DNA of 64,000 bases, from NCBI RefSeq assembly GCF_001675285.1, contig NZ_LSGQ01000003.1, positions 608,265-672,264 of the forward strand. Reading direction: 5' to 3'. Origin of the DNA: Elizabethkingia miricola. GTDB taxonomy: Bacteria > Bacteroidota > Bacteroidia > Flavobacteriales > Weeksellaceae. Below are positions 8,305 to 18,126 of this stretch, one piece after another. Below the pieces are notes generated by a model. The model had not been told where the DNA came from and made no database searches. It was given only the letters and a program-made list of their open reading frames with translations. A program made the position numbers and the translations under genes. Numbering within the stretch: position 1 is the stretch's first letter; each line of letters opens with the position of its first letter.

Positions 8305-9732
8305 TTATTGCCATCCGCCTCCCAGAGCACGATATAGGGAGGTGGTAGCATTAAGTTGCTGGGTTTTTATATTGGCCAGATCCAGCTCGGCCTGAAGCTT
8401 ATTGGTTTGTGCTACTAACATTTCAAGGTAAGATGCTTCACTATATTTAAATAAGGTTTCCGCATTTTTTACCGTTTCATTCGATCTTTTTACCAATGCT
8501 TCCGCGATAGAACGTTGCTCTTTTAATTTATCAGTTTGAACTAAAACGTCTGATACCTCGCCCACAGCCTGAATCACACTTTGCTTGAATTGTAATTCTG
8601 CCTGTTGGGAAGAAATTTTTGACTGCTCATACTGGGTTTTTAGTTGCTTCCCCTGTAATAATGGCTGCATTAATGATCCAGCAGCCATCCCGAACAAAGA
8701 TCCGGGAATGCTAAACCAGTCACTTGCCTTAAAAGCATTAAGACCACCCTGTGCTGTAATATTAAGTACAGGATACATATTGGCTTTTGCAATATTAATA
8801 GAAGCAATACTTCGTCTGAAATTAAGTTCCTGTGTTTTAATATCCGGACGGTAACTCAACAATTCTGAAGGAATCCCCGTGGATAAACCAGCTGGCGCTT
8901 CTGTAGAATCCAGACTGATATTACGCTCCACTCTGGAAGGAAATGAACCTGTCAGAATATTCAGTGCGTGCTCCTGAGTGCTTATTGCACTCTCGATTAC
9001 TGGAATGTTTTTTCTGATCTGATCCTGATTGGTTTCTTGCTGCTGAACAGCAAGTGCGGTTCCAATACCAACTTCAAATTGCTTTTTGATCAGTGTTAAA
9101 GTTTTATCACTTAATGCCAGATTAGATTTTGTAATCTCCAGCTGCTTGTCCAGCATCAGAAGGTTATAATAACCTTGTGCTACTTCTGCAACCAATCTTG
9201 TTTTTACAGCTTTTGCCGCTTCCTGTGTTTGCAAATAGCTGGCTAGAGCTTCCTCTTTGGTATTTTTAATTTTTCCCCAGATATCCGCTTCCCAGGAAAG
9301 AGATACAGCAGTTGTATAATCTTCGGTATATCTTTTACCTAAAAACTGACTTGCACTAATACCATTGATACTGTTGTCCGAAGGTCTGTTAATGCTGGCA
9401 TTTGCAATATTCAGGCTTACCTTAGGAATATTTCCCCATTTAGACTGCTGGAATCCTAAGGATGCCAGTTCTATTTGTTTTAGCGCAACCTGCAAGTCAT
9501 TGTTTCCAGCCAGGGCTTTATCGATCAGTGCAACCAGTACAGGGTCCTTATAGAAATCCCTGTAGCTGATTTTTGCAATATTCTGAAAATCCTCAATCTT
9601 GGCCTGCTGACTACCATAGCTTTCCGGTACCGTAAGTTTAGGCTGTTCATACTTCTGAACTTTACAGGAAGTCACTAATCCGGATATCAAGGCTATCCCT
9701 GCTGTTATATGGATGATTCTTTTTGAATTCAT
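8305..9732 (-). CDS. RND efflux outer-membrane factor, NodT/TolC-family lipoprotein
   Basis: This 475-residue protein has a lipoprotein signal ending in LISGLVTSC, then long heptad-rich helices. It contains two repeated OEP units, recognisable by DLQVALKQIELASLGFQQSKWG and SLSWEADIWGKI in the first half and YRPDIKTQELNFRRSIASIN opening the second. This is the layout of OprM/NodT trimeric channels that form the outer-membrane exit duct for RND pumps. It is the last gene of the adaptor-pump-channel operon, 12 bp after the pump gene, and is followed by a strong terminator. The drug spectrum cannot be read from sequence. Confidence 0.95.
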   Translation of the reverse strand: MNSKRIIHITAGIALISGLVTSCKVQKYEQPKLTVPESYGSQQAKIEDFQNIAKISYRDFYKDPVLVALIDKALAGNNDLQVALKQIELASLGFQQSKWGNIPKVSLNIANASINRPSDNSINGISASQFLGKRYTEDYTTAVSLSWEADIWGKIKNTKEEALASYLQTQEAAKAVKTRLVAEVAQGYYNLLMLDKQLEITKSNLALSDKTLTLIKKQFEVGIGTALAVQQQETNQDQIRKNIPVIESAISTQEHALNILTGSFPSRVERNISLDSTEAPAGLSTGIPSELLSYRPDIKTQELNFRRSIASINIAKANMYPVLNITAQGGLNAFKASDWFSIPGSLFGMAAGSLMQPLLQGKQLKTQYEQSKISSQQAELQFKQSVIQAVGEVSDVLVQTDKLKEQRSIAEALVKRSNETVKNAETLFKYSEASYLEMLVAQTNKLQAELDLANIKTQQLNATTSLYRALGGGWQ

Positions 9733-9744
9733 TTTTTCTAAATT

Positions 9745-12700
9745 TTAATTATACTCCCAGTCCGCTTCCGAAATTTGCTTACCGCTGACACGCTCATGCA
9801 GGTATTGGAAAATAACAAACAGAACAGGCGTAATAAATACTCCTAATACAGTTCCGAATAACATCCCGAAGATTGCAGCGTATCCGATAGAGTGGTTACC
9901 TAATGCTGAAGGGCCTACTACAAAAAGTAATGGTGTAAGTCCGGCGATGAAAGCGATAGATGTCATTAAGATTGGTCTTAATCTGGCTTTCGCACCTTCT
10001 ACAGCTGCCGCAACAAGGCTTTTTCCAACCCTTCTTCTCTGTATGGCAAATTCCACGATTAGAATACCATTTTTCGCAAGAAGTCCAATTAGCATAACCA
10101 TGGCAATCTGTACATAGATATTGTTGGAGATATCGGCAAATGTAATCCCAATAAATACTCCGGATAAACCAACCGGAATTGCTAATAATACGGATAGCGG
10201 GAGGATGTAACTGTCATACTGTGCAGATAACAGGAAGTAGACAAACACAATACATAAACCAAAGATTAATGTAGATTGAGATCCCGACTGAGCTTCCTCA
10301 CGACTCATTCCTTTGTAATCGTAGGTATATCCTTGTGGAAGTAGCTTTTCACTTACTTCTTCAACAGCTTTCATAGCCTGTCCTGTACTGTATCCCGGCT
10401 TAGCCATTACCGTCAGGTTGGACGCGTTGAAAAGATTGAAACGGTCTACAATTTCAGCACCTGTTGTAGGTTTCAGGGTTACCAATGTATTAATTGGTAC
10501 CATTCCGCCTGTATTATTTTTTACAAAAACACCGTCCAGTGATCGTTGATCTTTTCTGGCATCGAATGCAGATTGTATCTGTACTCTGTAATATTTTCCA
10601 AATCTGTTGAAGTCGGATGACTGAATACTACCGTAATATCCCTGCATAACACCCATAACGTCCGCAAGGCTTACACCAAGCTGTGCCGCTTTAGCTTCGT
10701 CTACCAATAGTTCGAACTGAGGGAACGATACGTCGAAAGTAGTGAAGGCTACGGCAATTTCCGGTCTTTGCATCAGGGCACCCATCATTTCATAGGAAAC
10801 CTGTCCCAGTTTCTGAAGTTCACCATTGGTACGATCCTGAAGCACAAGTTCCATACCACTCGTATTACCAAAGCCGTCTACAGTAGGCATGTTCAGTACA
10901 AGGAAATTAGCACGCTTGTCTTCTGCAAGTTTTGCCTGGAATTGTCCGATAATATCATCTATTTTCTTTACATCACCACGATCTTTAAGGTGTTTCAGTT
11001 TAATCCATATAGCACCCGCAGAAGCCGATGAGGTGGAGCTAAACATGTTGAACCCGTCTACCGTCATTACATTTTCTACAGCAGGGTGTCCTGATAAATA
11101 ATGTTCTGCAGTTTTTATAACCTCAATAGTTCTGGTTTTTGAAGCTCCCGGAGGAAGGTTTACTGTAATTGCCAGGAAGTTCTGGTCCTCATCCGGAATA
11201 AAGCCTTTTGGAGTCGTCATAGACATCCATACGAATAGCCCTCCGAATACTGCCATAATAGCAAAGGCAATCCATCTTTTCTTAATAAGGAATAGAATAG
11301 ATTTTCCGTAACGGTTGGTTATAGCGTTGAATGCAGCATTGAATCCTGCAAAGAAACGGTCTTTAAAGTTCTTTTTCTCATGGTGATCGCCTTCATGTGG
11401 CTTTAAAAATAAAGCAGTAAGCGCAGGGCTTAACGTTAATGCATTGATTGCAGAAATAATAATTGCAATAGCAAGCGTTAAAGCAAACTGCTGATAGAAC
11501 AAACCTGTAGAACCTTTCATAAAGGCTACCGGAACGAATACTGCAGACATTACTAAAGTAATCGATACAATTGCTCCGGAAATCTCATGCATTGCAGACA
11601 TGGTCGCAGCACGTGCATTCAGTTTTCGGTGCTCCATTTTGGCATGGACGGCCTCTACAACAACAATGGCATCATCCACAACAATACCAATTGCCAGTAC
11701 AAGGGCAAACAGGGTAAGAATGTTAATAGAGAATCCAAAGAGATTCATAAAGAAGAACGTACCAATAATAGATACAGGAACTGCAATTGCAGGAATCAGA
11801 GTTGAACGGAAATCCTGAAGGAAAATATATACCACAATAAATACAAGGATGAAAGCCTCGATAAGCGTAGATATTACCTGACTGATAGATTGGTCCAGAG
11901 ATTCTTTTGTTGCATATGGGATACGGTATTCCACTCCCGGAGGGAAAGATTTCTCCAGCTGTTTCATTTTTTCGTTAATGGCGATCTGTACCTCGTTGGC
12001 ATTGGAACCTGCCATCTGGAATACAGCCATCATAGGCCCTGATTTTCTATCGAATTTAGATGAACTACCATAACTATAAGCACCAAACTCTACTTTGGCA
12101 ACATCCTTTAATCTAAGTATGGAGCCGTCATTCTGAGCTTTAATAATAATATTTTCATATTGTTCAGGCTCTGTATATTTACCTTTATAGCGCATAACAT
12201 ACTCCATAGCCTCGTTGCTGTTTTCCCCGAATTTTCCTGGAGCAGCTTCAATATTCTGAGATTGGATAGCATTGGAAATATCTATAGGTGCAAGTCCGTA
12301 TGAGTTTAATTTTTCAGGATCTAGCCATACACGCATAGAGTAGTCTTTGTTACCCCATACCATTGCATCACCAACTCCTTTTACTCTTTTTAGTTCCGGA
12401 ATAATATTGATCTTGGCATAGTTTTCCAGAAATAGTTCATCTATTTTACCATCCTTACTTGTTAATGCAAGCATGGAAATCATACTGTTCTGACGTTTGA
12501 TCGTGGTAATACCGGCACGTACAACCTCTACGGGTAGCTGATTGGTTACCTGAGCCACACGATTCTGTACATTTACAGCTGCCTGATCGGGATTGGTTCC
12601 CAGTTTAAAGATTACGGTAATGGAAAGGGTACCATCGTTACTGGCTGTGGAAGTAATATAGTCCATATTTTCCACACCATTGATGGCATTTTCTATTGGT

Positions 12701-12888
12701 GGTGCTACCGAACGTGCAATGGTTTCGGCATTAGCTCCCGGATATACCGCTGTAACCATTACGGTTGGCGGTGCGATCTCCGGAAATTTTGTAATGGGAA
12801 GGTTTAGCATTCCCACTATCCCCAGTATTACCATCAGTATGGATATAACTGTGGCTAGTACGGGTCTTTTTATAATATTTTTAAGCAT
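9745..12888 (-). CDS. RND efflux permease, HAE1 (AcrB/MexB) family
   Basis: This 1047-residue inner-membrane pump is full length for HAE1 transporters. It opens MLKNIIKRPVLATVISILMV (TM1). The TM4 proton-relay segment GIVVDDAIVVVEAV contains the paired aspartates. Two large periplasmic loops are present (about residues 30-340 and 560-870), the second half starting after ITNRYGKSILFLIKKRWIAF. The trimer uses proton motive force to expel lipophilic compounds. It sits between the adaptor (22 bp upstream) and the channel gene (12 bp downstream). There is no frameshift or missing domain. Confidence 0.96.
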   Translation of the reverse strand: MLKNIIKRPVLATVISILMVILGIVGMLNLPITKFPEIAPPTVMVTAVYPGANAETIARSVAPPIENAINGVENMDYITSTASNDGTLSITVIFKLGTNPDQAAVNVQNRVAQVTNQLPVEVVRAGITTIKRQNSMISMLALTSKDGKIDELFLENYAKINIIPELKRVKGVGDAMVWGNKDYSMRVWLDPEKLNSYGLAPIDISNAIQSQNIEAAPGKFGENSNEAMEYVMRYKGKYTEPEQYENIIIKAQNDGSILRLKDVAKVEFGAYSYGSSSKFDRKSGPMMAVFQMAGSNANEVQIAINEKMKQLEKSFPPGVEYRIPYATKESLDQSISQVISTLIEAFILVFIVVYIFLQDFRSTLIPAIAVPVSIIGTFFFMNLFGFSINILTLFALVLAIGIVVDDAIVVVEAVHAKMEHRKLNARAATMSAMHEISGAIVSITLVMSAVFVPVAFMKGSTGLFYQQFALTLAIAIIISAINALTLSPALTALFLKPHEGDHHEKKNFKDRFFAGFNAAFNAITNRYGKSILFLIKKRWIAFAIMAVFGGLFVWMSMTTPKGFIPDEDQNFLAITVNLPPGASKTRTIEVIKTAEHYLSGHPAVENVMTVDGFNMFSSTSSASAGAIWIKLKHLKDRGDVKKIDDIIGQFQAKLAEDKRANFLVLNMPTVDGFGNTSGMELVLQDRTNGELQKLGQVSYEMMGALMQRPEIAVAFTTFDVSFPQFELLVDEAKAAQLGVSLADVMGVMQGYYGSIQSSDFNRFGKYYRVQIQSAFDARKDQRSLDGVFVKNNTGGMVPINTLVTLKPTTGAEIVDRFNLFNASNLTVMAKPGYSTGQAMKAVEEVSEKLLPQGYTYDYKGMSREEAQSGSQSTLIFGLCIVFVYFLLSAQYDSYILPLSVLLAIPVGLSGVFIGITFADISNNIYVQIAMVMLIGLLAKNGILIVEFAIQRRRVGKSLVAAAVEGAKARLRPILMTSIAFIAGLTPLLFVVGPSALGNHSIGYAAIFGMLFGTVLGVFITPVLFVIFQYLHERVSGKQISEADWEYN

Positions 12889-12910
12889 AACTTACTTTTA
12901 AAAAAACGAT

Positions 12911-14065
12911 TTACTGAGCTTTTTTCTGTTCTTTCTTTTGCTCTTTTTGCGGAACAACAGGTGTTCCAGGCTGTAGTCTCTCGAATCCGGTAACGATGTA
13001 ACGATCTCCGGCCTTAAGTCCGCTGGTTACAATGTAGTTGGTTCCGGCTTTACCAGCTACTTCTACAGGAATCTGAATAGCTTTGTTTTGTTTGTCTAAA
13101 GAGAAAACATATACTTTATCCTGAATCATCATTGTAGAACCTACAGGAAGCAATGTAGCATTGTCATATTTCTGTTCCAACAGTACTTTTCCTGTATTTC
13201 CACTTCTAAGGATTGCTTTTGAATTGTCGAATACAGCACGTAGTGTAATAGCCCCTGTCATTTTGTTGAACTGGCCTTCTACAGCATTGATTCTACCTGA
13301 AGTTTCATACTGCCCGCCGTTGCTCATAATAAGATTCACCGGAGGCGTATTTTTTAATTTTTCTTCAATAGAATTTCCTGTGTACTGATTCTGGAAGTTT
13401 ACAAAATCATTTTCACTTAAACTGAAATAAGCATAGATCTGGTGAATATCCGACAAAATCGTGATAGGATCAGCATTCGTAGGCGATAACAAACTTCCGA
13501 TACGGTATTTGAAACGTCCGATATATCCGCTTACAGGTGCTTTAATTGTAGAGAAGTTAAGATTAATCTTCGCAGACTCTATTGCTGCCTGTGCCTGGCT
13601 TACACTACCTCTGGCTGAATTATAGGCTGTTTCAGCTTCTTTCACCTGAATAGGAGATACCATGTTGTTTTTGGCAAGCTCTCTTTTACGGTTCAGCTCT
13701 ATATTAGCATTTGCAAGAGTTGCATTAGCTGAAATAAGTGTAGCCTGCGCGCTTCTCAACTGCTCCTGGAAAATTCGGTCTTCAATTTTGAATAGAGCCT
13801 GTCCAGCTCTTACATAATCACCCTCATCTACAAAAATCCGGCTAAGGTAACCCGATACCTGCGGGCGGATTTCTACTGTAGAAACTCCTTCTATCGATGC
13901 AGCATATTCACGGGGAATAGTTACATCTTGCTGAGAAATAACACCTATTGGGAGTTCCGGAGGTTGTTGGTTGTATGCTTGGTTATCGCCGCCTTTGCTG
14001 CAGCTGCTCAGAATAAGAGCCACAGAAACGATGAAGGACGACTTTAAAATAAAATTCTTATACAT
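12911..14065 (-). CDS. RND efflux periplasmic adaptor lipoprotein (HlyD/AcrA family)
   Basis: This 384-residue membrane-fusion protein has a lipoprotein signal ending ALILSSC (Cys22). The biotinyl/lipoyl half-motif GYLSRIFVDEGDYVRAGQAL is followed by a coiled-coil hairpin (about residues 100-165), the second lipoyl half (FSTIKAPVSGYIGRFKYRIG), and beta-barrel and membrane-proximal domains. The Lys/Gln-rich C-terminus is unusual but harmless. It is the first gene of the operon, linking the pump to the outer-membrane channel. Two copies of a 15-bp direct repeat lie just upstream and could be regulator sites. Confidence 0.95.
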   Translation of the reverse strand: MYKNFILKSSFIVSVALILSSCSKGGDNQAYNQQPPELPIGVISQQDVTIPREYAASIEGVSTVEIRPQVSGYLSRIFVDEGDYVRAGQALFKIEDRIFQEQLRSAQATLISANATLANANIELNRKRELAKNNMVSPIQVKEAETAYNSARGSVSQAQAAIESAKINLNFSTIKAPVSGYIGRFKYRIGSLLSPTNADPITILSDIHQIYAYFSLSENDFVNFQNQYTGNSIEEKLKNTPPVNLIMSNGGQYETSGRINAVEGQFNKMTGAITLRAVFDNSKAILRSGNTGKVLLEQKYDNATLLPVGSTMMIQDKVYVFSLDKQNKAIQIPVEVAGKAGTNYIVTSGLKAGDRYIVTGFERLQPGTPVVPQKEQKKEQKKAQ

Positions 14066-14081
14066 AATGTTTTTTTTACGT

Positions 14082-14131
14082 GTGCAAAATTCGACTTAAA
14101 AAAGGCTTAAAAAAAGGTGCAAAAATCGACT
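14082..14131 (-). promoter_or_regulatory. Direct repeat in the efflux-operon promoter region
   Basis: On the minus strand, AGTCGATTTTTGCAC (14131-14117) and AGTCGAATTTTGCAC (14096-14082) are 14/15 identical, in the same orientation, 35 bp apart, and end 17 bp from the adaptor start codon. Each includes a TTTTG resembling the 3' half of the -7 box. They could be a duplicated promoter element or tandem sites for the AraC regulator encoded just upstream; the assignment is inference. Confidence 0.5.
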
Positions 14132-14521
14132 AAATTTGTCAAAATGACGCCTAACTTTGTGCCTCATTAATATTATCAATTATTCTAATTAATTGTTTTT
14201 ATAGTGGTTTGGTGAAATTTGTTATTTAGATTTGTTTTAAACTCTGTCAAAAAAGTACCATTATTGGTCTTTTTGTACAAATGAAATAAGAAGTGTGGAA
14301 AAGTGAGGGAAAATAGGATGTTTTCATAAATAAGAAGTTTTTATTAAGTTGCTAAATTAGGTACAGACTGTGACAGCCTTATGTCAGTAAGCGGAATATG
14401 ACAGAAAATTAATGTAGAGGAAAGGCTTATTGACAGCTTTAGCCTTATTGGAATTTATCCGGAATGATTTGTTTGTGTGGTGTTAGTCTTGTTTTGGTGT
14501 TGGTTATAATCTGGTTGTCAG
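14132..14521. other. Intergenic region between AraC gene and efflux operon
   Basis: No ORF is supported in this ~390 bp. It is AT-rich. It holds a short inverted repeat (AAGGCT...AGCCTT, 14424-14448) that could be a weak terminator for the AraC gene, and several TGACAG/TGTCA words (about 14370-14440) without a clean symmetrical arrangement. I see no RNA gene. Confidence 0.4.
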
Positions 14522-15415
14522 TTAAAATGTTTTATCATCTATTTTATATTCTGAAGGAGACTTTCCAGACTGTTTTTTGAAAAACTTACTAAACATAGCC
14601 TGATCACTAAAGCCTACCAGAGCTGCTACCTCACTTATATTGGCATTGGTTCTTTTTAACAAAAGCTTGGACTCTATAATAATTGTTTGATTGATAATGT
14701 CCTTAGGCGTTTTGTCCATTGTTTTTTTTATGACTTTGCTTAGATATTTTCTTGTGATAAATAACTGTTCTGCATAAAACTGTACACTATGTTCGAATCT
14801 GTATTTTTCTTTTACCAGCGTGAAAAACTTTGTTGTAATTTCTTCATCTCTGGACAGTAGATTTCTGGAATATCCGTCTTTCTTTATGTAATTAGACAAT
14901 TCGAACAGAATTATTGAGAAATGATGAGAAATGATATCTTCCATGAAATATTCCTGAAGTGTATTGCTGTTCAGTCGGCTTATTTCTCCAATATGAAACT
15001 TCATCCGTGCAAATAATTCGGGTTGTCCGTTGATAATTAACGAATCTCCCTGTCTGAGCTCTTTTAACAGATTGTGATAATTGAAACCGGCCTGGGTAAT
15101 GGGTTTTTCTGTAAACAGGATATATGAAGCGACATAATCATCGGACAGATATTCAATAGAGAAAGTTTCCAATATCGGGGAAAATAGTATATCCCCGGCA
15201 TAAAGTGTAAGATATTCACCATTCGAAATATAGCTGACAACACCGGATTTTACCAATATCACACAAAAGGAATCGGATCTGTATAACGAATTTTCTTCAA
15301 GGTGGTAGTCCTGTTTGGTCAGGTCATAAGTAAGGATATCTTTGTTGATAACCTGAAGTTTTAATATCTCGAGAGCGTCTTTTAGCGTTAAAAATGAAAT
15401 GAAATCCCTTTCCAT
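14522..15415 (-). CDS. AraC-family transcriptional regulator
   Basis: This 297-residue protein has an N-terminal cupin-like sensor region (about residues 40-190, including LTLYAGDILFSPILETFSI) and a C-terminal AraC-type double helix-turn-helix (about 205-297). The latter is recognisable by AEQLFITRKYLSKVIKKTM and by the signature VGFSDQAMFSKFFKKQSGKS-PSEYK. It is located upstream of the RND efflux operon on the same strand, separated by 456 bp. By analogy with other efflux loci it probably controls that operon in response to a ligand, but this is inference from position only. Confidence 0.92.
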   Translation of the reverse strand: MERDFISFLTLKDALEILKLQVINKDILTYDLTKQDYHLEENSLYRSDSFCVILVKSGVVSYISNGEYLTLYAGDILFSPILETFSIEYLSDDYVASYILFTEKPITQAGFNYHNLLKELRQGDSLIINGQPELFARMKFHIGEISRLNSNTLQEYFMEDIISHHFSIILFELSNYIKKDGYSRNLLSRDEEITTKFFTLVKEKYRFEHSVQFYAEQLFITRKYLSKVIKKTMDKTPKDIINQTIIIESKLLLKRTNANISEVAALVGFSDQAMFSKFFKKQSGKSPSEYKIDDKTF

Positions 15416-15985
15416 TCGGAAAACTTAGTACTACAAAACTATTTATTTATTTTCAGAATATCAGCGAAATACATTTTTATTATTCCTGTTTGTGTGATTT
15501 TTTCTAAAAAAGTATAAATGATCCACTTTTGTATAAGTCGAAAAAAAAATCTCTTGCAGCCGTCACTATGAAGAATTTTACCAGCTTCAGGTACCAGTTT
15601 TTCAGTTTATATACAGATATAATAATTTCAGTTTTTTCAAAAGCATGTTATTAATAAAGTTTACTACTATTTCTGAATAATTTCTGCCTCATATCTTTAA
15701 TCGTATGGCTAAAAAACTTTTCGTTTTCCGAATTATGATATTTTACACAGTTTGCCATATCATGCTTTCTGTATCTTCAATTCAATATGTATAATTTATT
15801 GTTTATCAATGTTTTGAATGCTTTTGTAATGCTATCGTTTTGCGCATTATGGTAATACTAAAGCTTCTCTAAAGGAATTGGTCATTCTAGTTTTGTAATG
15901 CAGGCAGAGTGCTTAAAATATATTTTAAACACCTCATTGCTTTTACAAACAGACAATAAAATTTAATGAATCAAACCAAATCTGA
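15416..15985 (+). promoter_or_regulatory. Intergenic region with candidate promoter for the fimbrillin cluster
   Basis: This 570-bp AT-rich gap separates the divergent AraC gene and the small-protein gene. The one readable signal is TAGTTTTG at 15888-15895, a perfect match to the Bacteroidota -7 consensus TAnnTTTG, about 90 bp before the start at 15986. A convincing -33 TTTG is not seen at the expected spacing. No supported ORF or RNA fold is apparent elsewhere. Confidence 0.45.
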
Positions 15986-16201
15986 ATGAGAAAAAACACT
16001 TTAAAAAATGAAACAACTACAATCGGTGAGAGAGCTTGCTATATCTATCCTGAATTGAAAGTAATTTATGTTGAAATGGAGGCCGGAATTGCAGCAAGCT
16101 CTGCAAGATTAAACCCGGGAGATGCTGCATCGTCTGATACACCTCAGATCGATGACTGGAATGATAACGGGAATGTAGGTGATAAGAATTTTGATCTTTA
16201 A
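15986..16201 (+). CDS. Small acidic protein of unknown function, upstream of fimbrillin gene
   Basis: This 71-residue protein has no recognisable family name. The N-terminus (MRKNTLKNETTTIGERACY) is basic and polar with no signal peptide. The C-terminal half is strongly acidic and rich in Asn/Asp/Gly/Ser, with GIAASSARLNPGDAASSD and the end DDWNDNGNVGDKNFDL. That leader-like head, a single Cys, and a small-residue tail resemble a leader/core layout of secreted or modified peptides, but no modification enzyme is nearby. It is 75 bp upstream of the fimbrillin-like lipoprotein gene on the same strand and probably shares its promoter. Confidence 0.6.
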   Translation: MRKNTLKNETTTIGERACYIYPELKVIYVEMEAGIAASSARLNPGDAASSDTPQIDDWNDNGNVGDKNFDL

Positions 16202-16276
16202 AAGCACTTTACAGAAAATACTCTTGTAGTGATGAAGTCATTAATTATTACAATCCACAATCTAACACCGAATAAT

Positions 16277-18010
16277 ATGAAAAATATTTATACCCTGAAC
16301 AAGATAAACAGACTAACAGTATTAAGTATCATAACAACTCTTTTTATCTCTTGTTCCTCCAGAGACGAAAGTCCCACAAATCCTATATCTAAACCTGCAG
16401 AGGGAACAGTTTTAATTTTTAATATTGAAGGGATTGCAGAAGAGGCTAGTGTTGCCAATATTGCAACTGCTTCCGTAAATAATAGAGCAGGAGGCCTTTC
16501 TCCGATGGCAGCTTTGGCTAAAAATGAAATAACATCTGTAGGGGGCTTTGATGTTATTACAAGAGCTGAAGGACAATCAGCTTCTGGGAATTCTGTATTA
16601 GCAGCCACAGCATCATCCTTTTCTTCCGGTGCACGCGTACTCGCAGCCAATATACCAATGCAAAACGGCATTAAATACCGTTTATTAATTTATGATGCGG
16701 TAAGCAATGCTCTTGTAAAAGATGTAGACGGGACAGCCGGAACAGCTCCAAGTATTCAGGTAGATGGAGGTAAACAGTACAAATGGTATATTATTTCTAC
16801 TAACTCTACGATATCTCCTACGGTAAATACATCAACGGGAATGGTATCCGGAAGTACACTTGCTAATAAAGATATATTATACAACCAGGGGGTTGTAAGT
16901 ACACAATACGGGCAAAATAATCTGAGTATAGTATTCAAACATTATACTTCCCGTATAGATGTAAACTTAGATACCAGAGGAATGTTTGGTAGTATAAACA
17001 ATACGTCCACTCTGGAGGTAGGAACAGGGACCGGAAATAATTTTGCCGGGATTATTAAAACAGGAGATCTTAATCTGTTTACTGCTGAGTATTCTAACTT
17101 ACAGGATGTACCAGTGGTTACAGCAGCTAATATGATAAATAAGGCTGGAGCAGGAGGTGCTGCAGGTGCAACGAAAACAGCAACCTTCTATACGGTAAGC
17201 AGTACCTATGTGCCAGCTAATAATCTTAGGCTAAGACTGGGAAGATTGGATATTACAATGGATGATAATACAGTCAGAAGCTTTACCAATAGTATTGTGC
17301 CTTATAGCAACGCCGCATTTACACCAGTTTTATCAAGCAGATACAACATTAATGCTCAGTTAATAGAATCCGGAGTAAAAGTGAAAGGTTTATTGTGGGC
17401 AAGAACAAACCTTACATACAATACATCTCAGTCCGATCAATACAGATTGAAGGTAAACAATGAATATTCCGATCCAAATAAAGATTTAGACTATTGGAAC
17501 TGGATGTCAGCAACTCCTACAGGTTCTTCTGCGGATAACGTAGATCCGTGTTCCAAAATCTATCCTGAAAATACATGGCGGATGCCGACAGGTGATGAAT
17601 ACAGTTCGCTAGGAGATCCTGATCAGAAAAATGAAAACTATGGTCTGCTGGTAGGTGCTGTTTATAGTGCTGTTTGGAATCTGGATGCTGGAAATAATGT
17701 TAATACTTCTTATCCTGAAAAATCTCAGAATCTTTTTATCCCTTTGTATGGCTACCGCACAACACCTGGATTTCTTGGCTCTTCTATTAATGACTCTCCT
17801 GTAGGACTGGTAGCAGGTCTGCTGGGTGCAGGTTCTGCTTATTACGGAACGAGTACGGCAACAAATACCTCTAATGCAAATTTCTATTATATCAGATATT
17901 TCAGACTTGCATTTTTGGTTGGCTGGAGTAATTCTGAAATAAAAAATGCTGCAAAAACCGAAGGACGCTCTATACGTTGTGTAAGACGCTTGTCTGTACC
18001 TAATGTATAG
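16277..18010 (+). CDS. Fimbrillin-family lipoprotein (Mfa-like) with C-terminal Fib_succ_major-like domain
   Basis: From the ATG at 16277 (577 residues) there is a lipoprotein signal ending TTLFISC. An upstream in-frame ATG adds 16 polar residues and is less likely. The middle (about 110-360) is beta-rich with IVFKHYTSRIDVNLDTRG, a hallmark of Bacteroidota fimbrillin/Mfa-like proteins. The last 180 residues carry the segment YPENTWRMPTGDEYSSLG and end with EGRSIRCVRR, typical of Fibrobacter-succinogenes-major-type domains. Such lipoproteins are pilus subunits or surface proteins exported through lipid anchoring. The small protein before it and the TPR-AraC regulator after it may be functional partners. 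Confidence 0.8.
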   Translation: MKNIYTLNKINRLTVLSIITTLFISCSSRDESPTNPISKPAEGTVLIFNIEGIAEEASVANIATASVNNRAGGLSPMAALAKNEITSVGGFDVITRAEGQSASGNSVLAATASSFSSGARVLAANIPMQNGIKYRLLIYDAVSNALVKDVDGTAGTAPSIQVDGGKQYKWYIISTNSTISPTVNTSTGMVSGSTLANKDILYNQGVVSTQYGQNNLSIVFKHYTSRIDVNLDTRGMFGSINNTSTLEVGTGTGNNFAGIIKTGDLNLFTAEYSNLQDVPVVTAANMINKAGAGGAAGATKTATFYTVSSTYVPANNLRLRLGRLDITMDDNTVRSFTNSIVPYSNAAFTPVLSSRYNINAQLIESGVKVKGLLWARTNLTYNTSQSDQYRLKVNNEYSDPNKDLDYWNWMSATPTGSSADNVDPCSKIYPENTWRMPTGDEYSSLGDPDQKNENYGLLVGAVYSAVWNLDAGNNVNTSYPEKSQNLFIPLYGYRTTPGFLGSSINDSPVGLVAGLLGAGSAYYGTSTATNTSNANFYYIRYFRLAFLVGWSNSEIKNAAKTEGRSIRCVRRLSVPNV

Positions 18011-18090
18011 TGTAGAATACTGAAAACACAATTAATATATCAATTAATAATTTCATCATCATTTGTTTATAAACTGGGTGACAGTTTTAG

Positions 18091-18126
18091 CGGGCAACCA
18101 GAATTTTATCAGGTTGTCCCGTTTTT
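18091..18126 (+). terminator. Rho-independent terminator after the fimbrillin gene
   Basis: The stem CGGGCAACC pairs with GGTTGTCCCG (one bulged T) around a 13-nt loop and is followed by TTTTT. It lies 80 bp downstream of the stop at 18010. Confidence 0.8.

Noticed and set aside
8305..15415. Mobile element or acquired resistance island around the efflux operon
   Set aside because: No transposase, integrase or terminal repeats; gene order and composition look chromosomal.
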